IMG/VR virus record: IMGVR_UViG_3300049793_000046
Span: 1 to 38,776 of that record
Source: a virus
Direction: 5' to 3' (one strand)
Length of the DNA: 38,776 nt
The translations under genes and the position numbers were made by a program. Position 1 is the first letter of the stretch; every line of letters starts with the position of its first letter. Positions 30,991 to 37,201 of this stretch are shown piece by piece. The notes under the pieces are model-generated. The model worked only from the letters and a program-made list of their open reading frames with translations, was not told the origin of the DNA and searched no databases.

Positions 30991-31011
30991 GAAAATCTTA
31001 TTTGTAGCCAT
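30745..31011 (-). CDS. Gly-Ser-Asp-Tyr repeat protein, 88 aa
   Basis: Start ATG 31011 with AAGGA upstream, overlapping the DUF6948 gene by 14 bases. After MATNKIFRY the protein is made only of Gly paired with Ser, Asp or Tyr (GS, GD, GY dipeptides) to the end. The stop region is TAGGGCTAG, giving two close TAGs. Such low-complexity chains are flexible and could bind metals or nucleic acids or phase-separate, but there is no direct evidence. The DNA is a hexanucleotide repeat (see the repeat feature), so length is likely to vary. Confidence 0.6.
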   Translation of the reverse strand: MATNKIFRYGSGSGSGDGYGYGDGSGYGSGYGSGDGYGDGSGSGYGYGDGYGDGSGYGDGSGDGSGSGYGDGSGDGSGSGYGDGSGDG

Positions 31012-31372
31012 GAATAGCATCCTTAACGCCAGATGCGACAGGGATCAATTCGCAAACGCCAGTCAGGTAAATTTCAGGATTGATGACATCAATTTTGCAT
31101 CCGCCATCTTCCGGGCCGCGTTGCGCCAATCCTGACAATGCAATGCCGTCTTTTGCTTTCCAATTCCACAGGCGACGCGAATTTTTCAATATGATGTTTT
31201 CACCATCGACACTCACAACCTCGCCAGCATGTACGCCCGCCGCATAACAACGGGCGATTACATATTTCCCTATCATTGCATGATTCTGTTTTTGTGCTTG
31301 ATTTGATTGCGTCTCGCCAAACAGTGCAGCGAGTTCTTTGGCTTGCCCAATCGTGAGGTCATTTATGTTCAT
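30998..31372 (-). CDS. DUF6948-like phage protein, 124 aa
   Basis: Start ATG 31372 with AGGGATAC upstream; longer forms extend into the terminator and have no ribosome site. The pattern MIGKYVIARCYAAGVHAGEVVSVDGENIILKNSRRLWNWKAKDGIALSGLAQRG...CKIDVINPEIYLTGVCELIPV matches a phage family now named DUF6948, whose function is not known to me. It follows an intrinsic terminator, so it probably has its own promoter (a TATAAT overlaps the terminator). Confidence 0.75.
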   Translation of the reverse strand: MNINDLTIGQAKELAALFGETQSNQAQKQNHAMIGKYVIARCYAAGVHAGEVVSVDGENIILKNSRRLWNWKAKDGIALSGLAQRGPEDGGCKIDVINPEIYLTGVCELIPVASGVKDAIHGYK

Positions 31373-31391
31373 TTGTATCCCTATGGTTATT

Positions 31392-31426
31392 AAAAAAATG
31401 CATACCAGATAATTCTGGTATGCATT
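31392..31426 (-). terminator. Strong intrinsic terminator after Ref-like nuclease gene
   Basis: Leftward, AATGCATACCAGA and TCTGGTATGCATT form a perfect 13-bp stem with an ATTA loop, followed by seven T. It separates the Ref-like gene (ending 31466) from the DUF6948-like gene (start 31372). A TATAAT on the same strand (31427..31432) adjoins the stem, so transcription from it would begin inside the hairpin and skip termination. Confidence 0.9.
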
Positions 31427-31465
31427 ATTATACTGCAATGTTTAGATGGGGAAATTGTTATTTAC

Positions 31466-31828
31466 TCAGAAATTCCCACGCAATATCGCATCACATCGCA
31501 CCTTCAATTCCATCTGCGTGCCGTATTTGGCCTCAAATCTGGCTTTATACGGATGCACCGCAATCGCGGTTCCGTTATCCTGGTGATGTCCGGCGCATAG
31601 CGGCAGAACTAGCTGATGACATCCCGGTTTCGTCCGTCCATCAATGTGATGAATGCTCACATGGGGATTGAATCCGCCGTCCAGCATGCAAGCCACGCAA
31701 CCCACCTCGCCAGCCAACTTTGACCAATACCGGCTATCCTCTGGCGAAATGGCGCGCTGACTTGATTTCATGCGCTTCTTTGGCTTCGATGTGAACGTCG
31801 TGCGCTTTAGTGGCGTGGCGCGGATCAT
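31466..31828 (-). CDS. Ref-like RecA-dependent HNH nuclease, 120 aa
   Basis: The C-terminal two-thirds reads EVGCVACMLDGGFNPHVSIHHIDGRTKPGCHQLVLPLCAGHHQD...AVHPYKARFEAKYGTQ, the signature of the phage P1 Ref family. It has paired Cys, the IHHIDG catalytic His pair, and the LPLCAGHHQ zinc ligands. Ref nicks or cuts DNA at RecA-formed displacement loops. The N-terminal 30 residues are basic (KRTTFTSKPKKRMKSS), as needed for DNA binding in this family. It starts in a 4-base overlap with the next gene upstream. Confidence 0.82.
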   Translation of the reverse strand: MIRATPLKRTTFTSKPKKRMKSSQRAISPEDSRYWSKLAGEVGCVACMLDGGFNPHVSIHHIDGRTKPGCHQLVLPLCAGHHQDNGTAIAVHPYKARFEAKYGTQMELKVRCDAILRGNF

Positions 31829-32097
31829 TGAAACAAACTCCCGCTCGGCACATGCCGCCAGCTGCCATAGCTCACCGCTTTTTCAATCGTGCGCACATGC
31901 ACGCCGAATTTCATCGCCATCGCCTCGTTGCTCAGATGCTCGCGGATGTGCTGGCGCAAATCCTCCCGTTTCTGCTGCGCCTCGCGGATTTCCTGCACTT
32001 GCGCCTCGCTCAGTTTCGATTGCGGCAAGTCCACCCCTCGCGGGGTGAATTCATGCGCGCGCATTAGGTAGTCGTCGCGGTTCATGCGGTTTCTCAT
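31825..32097 (-). CDS. HTH DNA-binding protein, 90 aa
   Basis: ATG 32097 with GGCGG upstream; an inner ATG at 32085 is possible. The C-terminal region has an HTH (LRQHIREHLSNEAMAMKFGVHVRTIEKAVSYGSWRHV), with VRTIEKAVSYGSWRHV like the DNA-contact part of homing-endonuclease (NUMOD-type) repeats and phage regulators. The N-terminal 30 residues are charged. It is coupled to the Ref-like nuclease, for which it may be a DNA-binding partner. Confidence 0.65.
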   Translation of the reverse strand: MRNRMNRDDYLMRAHEFTPRGVDLPQSKLSEAQVQEIREAQQKREDLRQHIREHLSNEAMAMKFGVHVRTIEKAVSYGSWRHVPSGSLFQ

Positions 32098-32152
32098 AAT
32101 TTGCCGCCAATGTAACCATCATTTACAATAGCAATAAGCCCGACATTATCGC

Positions 32153-32158
32153 GTATAA
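32153..32158 (+). promoter_or_regulatory. -10 element giving a leaderless HNH transcript
   Basis: TATAAT lies 7 bases before the HNH ATG (32166), so the predicted start of transcription coincides with the A of the ATG. There is no ribosome site. A -35 is poorly matched. This would make the HNH mRNA leaderless. Confidence 0.4.
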
Positions 32159-32165
32159 TTGACCT

Positions 32166-32978
32166 ATGACATACAAAGATCCGGCGCAACGACGCGCATA
32201 CATGAACGCAAGAGCCGCAAAGATTCGTAGCGGAGAGCATATTCCATCGAAAGAACGAAACGCAAGGAAGGGAGATGATATGACGTGCGCTAATTGCGCA
32301 AAATCTTTTTATAGATCGCCCGCCAATCGAGCCTCGTCTGGTGATCGTGGCGTCAACGATTACTGCTCTCGGACGTGCATGAGCGAGGCATTTAAGGGTA
32401 AATTTCTTGGAGAAAAATCCCCTAGATTTCTTAGTCGAATTAAGATCCCATGTGATAATTGCGGATCGACTGTCGCACGACCCCCATGGGAGTCTAGCAA
32501 AGAAGGTGAGATGACATTTTGCAATCGCGCCTGTTTCGGTGAATGGAAGTCCAAAAATTGGATGGGATCTGAAAACCCGGTTTGGAATGGCGGCAAAGGA
32601 AACTATTATGGACCTAATTGGATTCGCCAATCTAGGGAAGCTAGGCATAGGGACGGGCATTCCTGCCAGTTTTGCTGGGTCAATGAGCATCATCTTAGGC
32701 GCGCTCTGGACGTTCATCATATTCAACCATTTAGATTTTTTGGATTAGATAATTTTAAAGCCGGAAACAGTATTAGAAATTTGATTAGTTTGTGCGATAA
32801 ATGCCACACATACTTAGAAAAATTTTCTGCTCCCGGCGAAATTAAAACATGGGAAGATTTAAAATCTAAAGGTGATCCTCTGATTGCTGAGAGGTTTCTC
32901 GATTTTCATCAAACAAATCAACGTTCTCGGCCTCAAGATCAAGGTGAACAGCAGCAAGATTTTTGCATGCCTGTCTAA
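32166..32978 (+). CDS. HNH homing endonuclease with zinc knuckles, antisense to its surroundings, 270 aa
   Basis: Three parts are seen. Residues 41-71 (CANC, CSRTC) and 96-123 (CDNC, CNRAC) are two zinc knuckles. Residues 137-170 hold a WNGGKGNYYGPNWIRQSREARHRDGHSCQFC region. The HNH core has DVHHIQP (Asp182, His184-185), NLISLCDKCH and a C-terminal helix. It is oriented against all neighbouring early genes and has a -10 box abutting its ATG. The last about 37 residues overlap the 3' end of the convergent methyltransferase gene by 113 bases. A selfish homing gene is the best reading. Confidence 0.82.
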   Translation: MTYKDPAQRRAYMNARAAKIRSGEHIPSKERNARKGDDMTCANCAKSFYRSPANRASSGDRGVNDYCSRTCMSEAFKGKFLGEKSPRFLSRIKIPCDNCGSTVARPPWESSKEGEMTFCNRACFGEWKSKNWMGSENPVWNGGKGNYYGPNWIRQSREARHRDGHSCQFCWVNEHHLRRALDVHHIQPFRFFGLDNFKAGNSIRNLISLCDKCHTYLEKFSAPGEIKTWEDLKSKGDPLIAERFLDFHQTNQRSRPQDQGEQQQDFCMPV

Positions 32979-33876
32979 AATATGAACTTTTTAGCTCCGC
33001 CCCAACCCCTCTCCTCCCCAAACTAACAGCGCCATAAATTTCAGAGCCAACCCCAAGAAACGGAGAAAAAACTGTTTCTCCGGGGTTTGACCGCAATACT
33101 ACACATCTCTCAATGACATCCAGTTGAAGCGGATGGACGTGCTTCTCATCCTCACTATCTCGAGCTTCTCTGTATGGTAAAACACGCTGCATTCGGATGT
33201 CATCCCACATGCAATCAGCGTATTGACGCCATATCCAATGCGAGTAACGGTTTTCTGTTTGTTTCCCAGTCCATCCACGATAGGACAAAATATCTGCTGG
33301 CATAAGTCGTTCGCCAGCATATTTCAACATACCTACAGGGTGCGCGACAGGAACGGGGTTTTTCCCATCACGCCGGAACAGAAGTAAATAATCTGCAGAA
33401 GCAATTCCACAATCAATAGAGTCAGCAACAAGAGACGCATGAGCCAAGTTCTTCTGCATGGTACGGAGACGAACTTGCAAAGGCTCTTTCCATATAGCAT
33501 GGCGTCCCGCATACTTCCAACCCTCGCGTTCATGAAGCTTGATTATGTCACCAGGAAAGTCAATGTATGAGTCGGTGCCACCATTGCTGCGCGGGACGTC
33601 CATGCAATGCACGCAACTCATGCGCCCAGGCATCGTGATCCGAGCAAGCTCCCTAACCATGAATGTATATTGCTGAAAAAACGTATCGTAGTCATCGCAG
33701 TTTGATAGATCATTCGGATGACTTGAATAGGTGTACAGACCGCCATTGCTTGCTCCGAAGGGCGGGCTGTAAACTGATAAATGTATAGAGCCAGTAGGAA
33801 GTGATTGCATCACGCTCATACAATCAGCATTGTAAATTGCAAATTCATCGGTAACCACAGAATCAAGAACAGCCAT
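32866..33876 (-). CDS. DNA methyltransferase, beta-class (amino-methylating)
   Basis: 336 residues with the catalytic SPPF motif at 37-40 ahead of the SAM-binding region FSPFLGVGSEIYGAVSLGRRGVGAEL near residue 268; this order is that of beta-class N6-adenine or N4-cytosine methyltransferases. The DPPY-type box is SPPF, so N4-cytosine or N6-adenine cannot be told apart. It lies directly after the helicase gene (27-base gap). Together they may modify phage DNA, as an anti-restriction device, or control replication timing. Its 3' end overlaps the convergent HNH gene. Confidence 0.85.
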   Translation of the reverse strand: MAVLDSVVTDEFAIYNADCMSVMQSLPTGSIHLSVYSPPFGASNGGLYTYSSHPNDLSNCDDYDTFFQQYTFMVRELARITMPGRMSCVHCMDVPRSNGGTDSYIDFPGDIIKLHEREGWKYAGRHAIWKEPLQVRLRTMQKNLAHASLVADSIDCGIASADYLLLFRRDGKNPVPVAHPVGMLKYAGERLMPADILSYRGWTGKQTENRYSHWIWRQYADCMWDDIRMQRVLPYREARDSEDEKHVHPLQLDVIERCVVLRSNPGETVFSPFLGVGSEIYGAVSLGRRGVGAELKSSYFRQACKNLAAVHLDLEAENVDLFDENRETSQQSEDHL

Positions 33877-33903
33877 TTTTAACCCCTTATAAATTATTTT
33901 AAA

Positions 33904-35274
33904 TTACATCCAACCTGGAACTATCACGGGTTTTGTGTAATTATTTACCCGATCAATACCTGTTGCATTCTGCATCTCCGCCACCAACCGTGAAAACATC
34001 TCGTCGGCCTGCACTGCCTTGCGCTGCAAATTCTTCATCACACCGCGTTCGCCCTCGGTCGTCACGATATCGACCGTGACCGGGCGTTTTTGCCCAAAGC
34101 GCCAATTGCGCCGCACCAGTTGATAATACTGCTCGAACGAATGCGACGGAAAAACGACAGCATGATTGCAATGCTGGAAATTTAAACCCATCGCACCTAT
34201 CTTTGGCTTTGTGATCAGGATGCGCGCCTTGTCTTCTGCGAATGCGGTGAGCTTTTCCTCTTTCGCGTCGTCGCTGTCGCTGCCGGATACCTGCACCGCA
34301 TCAGGGATCAATTTTTCCAGCAAATCACCCTCGTCGTTCAGATGACACCAGACGTTCGCCGGCTGGCCAGTGTGATTGACCATCGCCGCAACTTTCTCAC
34401 AGCGTTCCTCGATGCTGCGACGGCGATCCTCGCGCTGCTCTTTCAGCCCAATCGCCGGCATTGCAAACAGCATGCCATCGGCCAGCGTGTTGGTCTCAAC
34501 CAGGTGCTCCACCTCATTCAATTCAGGTAGCATGAATGCGCTATCGTCATAGCCTAGATCGGATGGCTTGCGCACAGCTAGCGCCCATGAGCATACCCAA
34601 CGCCAGAAAGGTATTTCCGCATGACCTTTGAGCCTGAACTTGATAACCTCGCCGCGCATGCGCCCAGTCGCACTATTGTTCAGGTCATTTTTGAAGAAGC
34701 GATTCAACATGTCCATATGTCCCATGTAACCCAATGCCTCGGACGATGTGCCAAGCTCAATGTAATCGTTTGGCGCTGCCGTGGCGGTCTGCAATAGCCG
34801 GTACTGGACCTTGCGCATAAACGCGGTAATCTGGCCGCGTCGTGCGCCTGCAAACGATTTTAGAATGCTCGACTCATCGCACACCACGCCGCCAAAATCA
34901 TCCGGGTTGAAATATTGCAGGCGCTCGTAATTGGTCACGATGATGCGGTCGCCGGCACGGATGACTCCATCACGCGACAGCCTGGCTTGTACGCCGAATT
35001 TCTCGGCCTCGTGGATGGTCTGCTGGCCGACTGCCAAAGGCGTCAAGTACAGAACTGGCTTTGCGGCATGGCGCACGACATTTTCAGCCCATACCAGACC
35101 CATTGGCGTCTTCCCAAGTCCGCAATCTGCAAATTTCGCGACGCGCCCTTTGCGAACATTGAACTCGACGATATGCTTTTGAAAGTCGAACAGGAAATCG
35201 GGCATCCACAGCGGTTTAAATCCGCTATCCGCACCGCCCTGCGATTTGGCATTAATGAAATCTTGATAGTTCAT
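33904..35274 (-). CDS. SNF2/DEAD-type helicase, 456 aa
   Basis: Motifs in order are a Q-like region, Walker A DCGLGKT (about residues 50-56), VTNYERLQ, a DEAH-like box VVCDESS (133-136), TATAAPND, and the motif VI region FPSHSFEQYYQLVRRNWRFGQ. Phage SNF2-like ATPases of this kind often pair with a methyltransferase. A good ribosome site (AGGGGAAGAA) precedes ATG 35274. It may remodel DNA during replication or recombination; it is not a replicative helicase by sequence. Confidence 0.85.
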   Translation of the reverse strand: MNYQDFINAKSQGGADSGFKPLWMPDFLFDFQKHIVEFNVRKGRVAKFADCGLGKTPMGLVWAENVVRHAAKPVLYLTPLAVGQQTIHEAEKFGVQARLSRDGVIRAGDRIIVTNYERLQYFNPDDFGGVVCDESSILKSFAGARRGQITAFMRKVQYRLLQTATAAPNDYIELGTSSEALGYMGHMDMLNRFFKNDLNNSATGRMRGEVIKFRLKGHAEIPFWRWVCSWALAVRKPSDLGYDDSAFMLPELNEVEHLVETNTLADGMLFAMPAIGLKEQREDRRRSIEERCEKVAAMVNHTGQPANVWCHLNDEGDLLEKLIPDAVQVSGSDSDDAKEEKLTAFAEDKARILITKPKIGAMGLNFQHCNHAVVFPSHSFEQYYQLVRRNWRFGQKRPVTVDIVTTEGERGVMKNLQRKAVQADEMFSRLVAEMQNATGIDRVNNYTKPVIVPGWM

Positions 35275-35294
35275 TTCTTCCCCTGTTTGTTATT

Positions 35295-35477
35295 TTAAGA
35301 ACTGCGATTTACGCACCGCATGCAGACATCGCTACCCGCTGCAAATTGGGTGATGCTGCGACGCTGCCGGCAAGCGCCCTGGCAGTGCCGCATCGGGCTG
35401 TAGTACCCGGCTCGGCTCTCTGTCTGGATTGCGCGATGCAGATTCATCACACCGCCGTCACTGTTGTGGCGGCTCAT
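35295..35477 (-). CDS. Small Cys-containing protein, 60 aa
   Basis: ATG 35477 overlaps the regulator stop (ATGA) with AGGGGAGGAGCAA upstream, a strong ribosome site. The C-terminal half has CQGACRQRRS...DVCMRC, two Cys pairs spaced for zinc binding. The rest is basic. Likely a small zinc-knuckle protein. It lies between the HTH regulator and the helicase gene. Confidence 0.65.
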   Translation of the reverse strand: MSRHNSDGGVMNLHRAIQTESRAGYYSPMRHCQGACRQRRSITQFAAGSDVCMRCVNRSS

Positions 35478-35650
35478 TTGCTCCTCCCCTTTAAAAAATT
35501 ATGCAGCTTGTTAATCGTTGCCATGGTTGCATTTCCGCCAGCCATAAACCGCGCAATTGTTTGCCGTGTGGTGAGCGCGCCCCTTGCAATTGCGCTCCAA
35601 TCCTTCGGCCTTTCATTGAGCTTCTTTTTTACGTACTCCTGCTTGTCCAT
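35474..35650 (-). CDS. Small HTH regulator (first leftward early gene), 58 aa
   Basis: Start ATG 35650 with AAGGAAACCCG upstream. Residues 15-52 form a helix-turn-helix: WSAIARGALTTRQTIARFMAGGNATMATINKLHNFLK, the recognition helix being TRQTIARFMAG. It resembles XRE/Cro DNA-binding proteins of minimal size. It lies at the divergent promoter region (35680..35770), the classic place for a Cro-like switch regulator. The repeated CATATTTA boxes there could be its operators. Confidence 0.7.
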   Translation of the reverse strand: MDKQEYVKKKLNERPKDWSAIARGALTTRQTIARFMAGGNATMATINKLHNFLKGRSK

Positions 35651-35679
35651 CGGGTTTCCTTGTGCGTTAATGTGATTGA

Positions 35680-35688
35680 AGTATAGCA
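35680..35688 (-). promoter_or_regulatory. Leftward early promoter (extended -10)
   Basis: Leftward TGC followed by TATACT (35680..35685), an extended -10, 5 of 6 to consensus; the -35 is weak. It would begin about 25 bases before the HTH regulator gene (35650), and drives the whole leftward early region. It is back-to-back with the rightward promoter at 35742..35770. Confidence 0.6.
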
Positions 35689-35690
35689 AA

Positions 35691-35717
35691 CATATTTACC
35701 GAATGGAATCATATTTA
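35691..35717. promoter_or_regulatory. Direct repeat CATATTTA, candidate operators
   Basis: CATATTTA occurs at 35691..35698 and 35710..35717, 19 bases apart (about two helical turns), just behind the leftward -10. The spacing places two protein copies on one face of the helix. A plausible binding site for the small HTH regulator encoded next door. Confidence 0.4.
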
Positions 35718-35741
35718 AGTAAATAAAATTACACAATTATC

Positions 35742-35770
35742 TTGCGATCCAGAATTTAATTGCGTAGAAT
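35742..35770 (+). promoter_or_regulatory. Rightward early promoter
   Basis: TTGCGA (35742..35747, 4 of 6) and TAGAAT (35765..35770, 5 of 6) with a 17-base spacer. Start near 35777, about 29 bases before ATG 35806, which has AGGGAAGAA. It drives the rightward operon to the ssDNA-binding, Gp157, HNH and NinB genes. Confidence 0.7.
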
Positions 35771-35805
35771 AGATTTCATTGAAGCAAACAACAACGAGGG
35801 AAGAA

Positions 35806-36153
35806 ATGAATAAGCAAGATGCTCTAGCTAATGTCTCTGGAATGCTGGCCGAATTGATGCGGCCCAAGCAACCGCAGATTGCCGATGATCTGATCCTGCT
35901 GTATGCAGGCTACCGCGTGATCGATGGGCCGCTACTGGACCTGTACGGGACATTCGACCGCGACGGCTACGAGGTAGAGGATATCTCGCTCAGCACCACG
36001 ATGATCAGCCTGTACGAAATCATTGACGAATTGATGCTGAAAAATTTGTCTGACTGGTGTGATTTGCATCTGGCAAATTGCTGTCAGATGTATGCCGAAG
36101 CAAAAATGGAAGCCGCGATTGATGCGGCTGAAGATAAGAAATTGTACGATTAA
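35806..36153 (+). CDS. Hypothetical protein, 115 aa, first rightward early gene
   Basis: Start ATG 35806 with AGGGAAGAA upstream. The protein is acidic and helical, with DLILLYAGYRVIDGPLLDLYGTFDRDGYEVEDISLS and a C-terminal helix rich in Ala, Glu and Lys (CCQMYAEAKMEAAIDAAED). No membrane segment. First gene from the rightward promoter, so an early host-takeover or regulatory role is possible. No family is recognised. Confidence 0.7.
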   Translation: MNKQDALANVSGMLAELMRPKQPQIADDLILLYAGYRVIDGPLLDLYGTFDRDGYEVEDISLSTTMISLYEIIDELMLKNLSDWCDLHLANCCQMYAEAKMEAAIDAAEDKKLYD

Positions 36154-36167
36154 CCGGGAGAAATGAA

Positions 36168-36503
36168 ATGACTGATTACACCATCATCCGCAGCGATGCG
36201 GCCCCCGAAAGTCGCATCTGGCAGGGCGGCCATTATGCGGTCAGGAATGACAAGGGAACCGTTGCGCTATTTCTGTTTGAATATCCAGAAACAAAATGCA
36301 AGATTTGTGCGCACAATGAAGCTGAATCGCTGGCAGCTGCCAAGGCTTTCATGGCAATTGATGATCTGGTGAATGCGTGCAAGGTTAGCCTTTCGTATGT
36401 CGAGGCAGTTTGCTTTAACACTCCGAATGCAAAAAAACGGAATAACTATGCTGATGCAGCAGAAATTATCCGTTCAGCACTTGAGAAGGCAGGAGTGGCA
36501 TGA
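36168..36503 (+). CDS. Hypothetical protein, 111 aa
   Basis: ATG 36168 with GGGAGAA upstream. Contains RIWQGGHYAVRNDKGTVALFLFEYPETKCKICAHNEAESLAAAKAFMAIDDL, with a CKIC pair, and a C-terminal helix (ADAAEIIRSALEKAG). It is coupled to the next gene by ATGA. No function is recognised; the CxxC pair may be structural. Confidence 0.7.
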   Translation: MTDYTIIRSDAAPESRIWQGGHYAVRNDKGTVALFLFEYPETKCKICAHNEAESLAAAKAFMAIDDLVNACKVSLSYVEAVCFNTPNAKKRNNYADAAEIIRSALEKAGVA

Positions 36504-36688
36504 TCCGACTCATATTCAAGCGCGACGAGCTTTGCACCATGTCAGGCTTGCAGGAAACCACATTCGAGACGGTTGATATTGACTGCTTGTCCATTGAAAT
36601 GAGATTGACTCGCACCGGTAATTTTCAAAGCGGGTTCGATTGCACGCAATTGGTTGGCGTCGAAGTTATTGAAGGGAGCTCGATATGA
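36500..36688 (+). CDS. Hypothetical protein, 62 aa
   Basis: ATG 36500 overlaps the upstream stop and its own stop overlaps the next gene as ATGA. The peptide MIRLIFKRDELCTMSGL... alternates hydrophobic and charged residues, ending QLVGVEVIEGSSI, suggesting a small beta-sheet protein. No function is recognised. Confidence 0.6.
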   Translation: MIRLIFKRDELCTMSGLQETTFETVDIDCLSIEMRLTRTGNFQSGFDCTQLVGVEVIEGSSI

Positions 36689-36780
36689 TAGCCCTGCTGC
36701 GCGCCGTCGAGCGCATTCCTGAATCGGTTTGCCTGGCGCTGATCATCGTGCTGATTGCTGTTGCGGGGGCGCTCTCATGA
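36685..36780 (+). CDS. Membrane micro-protein, 31 aa
   Basis: ATG 36685 overlaps the upstream stop; the stop overlaps the next start as ATGA. GGGAG lies just upstream. The peptide MIALLRAVERIPESVCLALIIVLIAVAGALS has a charged N-terminus then one transmembrane helix (residues 14-30). One of several tightly coupled one-helix micro-proteins in this genome. Confidence 0.5.
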   Translation: MIALLRAVERIPESVCLALIIVLIAVAGALS

Positions 36781-36971
36781 CCTACCCACTGGCGCATAAG
36801 ATCATCAAGCCATTTCACTACACCAATGCGGCCAATACCAATATCCGCATCCTTTTCGAAAGATTCCGCAATGCAGAAATTACGCGCTACCCTGTTCTGG
36901 ATGGGGATCTTGTACCGACTGGCGCGACGCAGCGGGAAGAGCCGGAGTTTAGCCGCGCGGAATGCTTTTAG
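36777..36971 (+). CDS. Hypothetical protein, 64 aa
   Basis: ATG 36777 overlaps the micro-protein stop. The peptide MTYPLAHKIIKPFHYTNAANTNIRILFERFRNAEITRYP... is basic and helical, ending acidic (EEPEFSRAECF). No motif. It ends with TAG, 9 bases before the next gene. Confidence 0.6.
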   Translation: MTYPLAHKIIKPFHYTNAANTNIRILFERFRNAEITRYPVLDGDLVPTGATQREEPEFSRAECF

Positions 36972-36980
36972 GGTGATGCG

Positions 36981-37154
36981 ATGATCGACCTGACAAAGTT
37001 CCATCGATTGGCGGCGCTGCTGAAACGGCGCAAGCCAACCACGCAAACGTTGTTCCCTCCGATGCGTGAAATACCTGCCGAATGGCGTAATAATAGTGAG
37101 GCAAAAACGCATTTGCAGGAAATTGAAAATGAAAAGAACGATTTACCATTTTAA
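36981..37154 (+). CDS. Small protein ending in an SSB-like tail, 57 aa
   Basis: ATG 36981 with AGGGTG upstream. A basic N-terminal half (MIDLTKFHRLAALLKRRKP) is followed by a helical segment with NNSEAKTHLQEIENEKNDLPF. The last residues NDLPF mimic the C-terminal DDDIPF tail by which SSB recruits repair and replication enzymes, and the downstream gene ends in DKDIPF. It may act as an SSB-tail decoy or adaptor. This is an inference from the tail alone. Confidence 0.6.
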   Translation: MIDLTKFHRLAALLKRRKPTTQTLFPPMREIPAEWRNNSEAKTHLQEIENEKNDLPF

Positions 37155-37201
37155 ATAGGTAAGTCCGCACCTGTAACGCGGGCATTTTTAAGGAAAACAT
37201 C

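Noticed and set aside
30729-30992. Long Arg/Ser-rich frame on the + strand
   Set aside because: It is the complement of the Gly-Ser/Asp/Tyr repeat; it has no ribosome site and is an artefact of the hexanucleotide tract.
32094-32726. Long leftward frame opposite the HNH gene
   Set aside because: The HNH on the + strand has clear catalytic motifs; the opposite frame has no recognisable domain, although it lies in the direction of the early operon.
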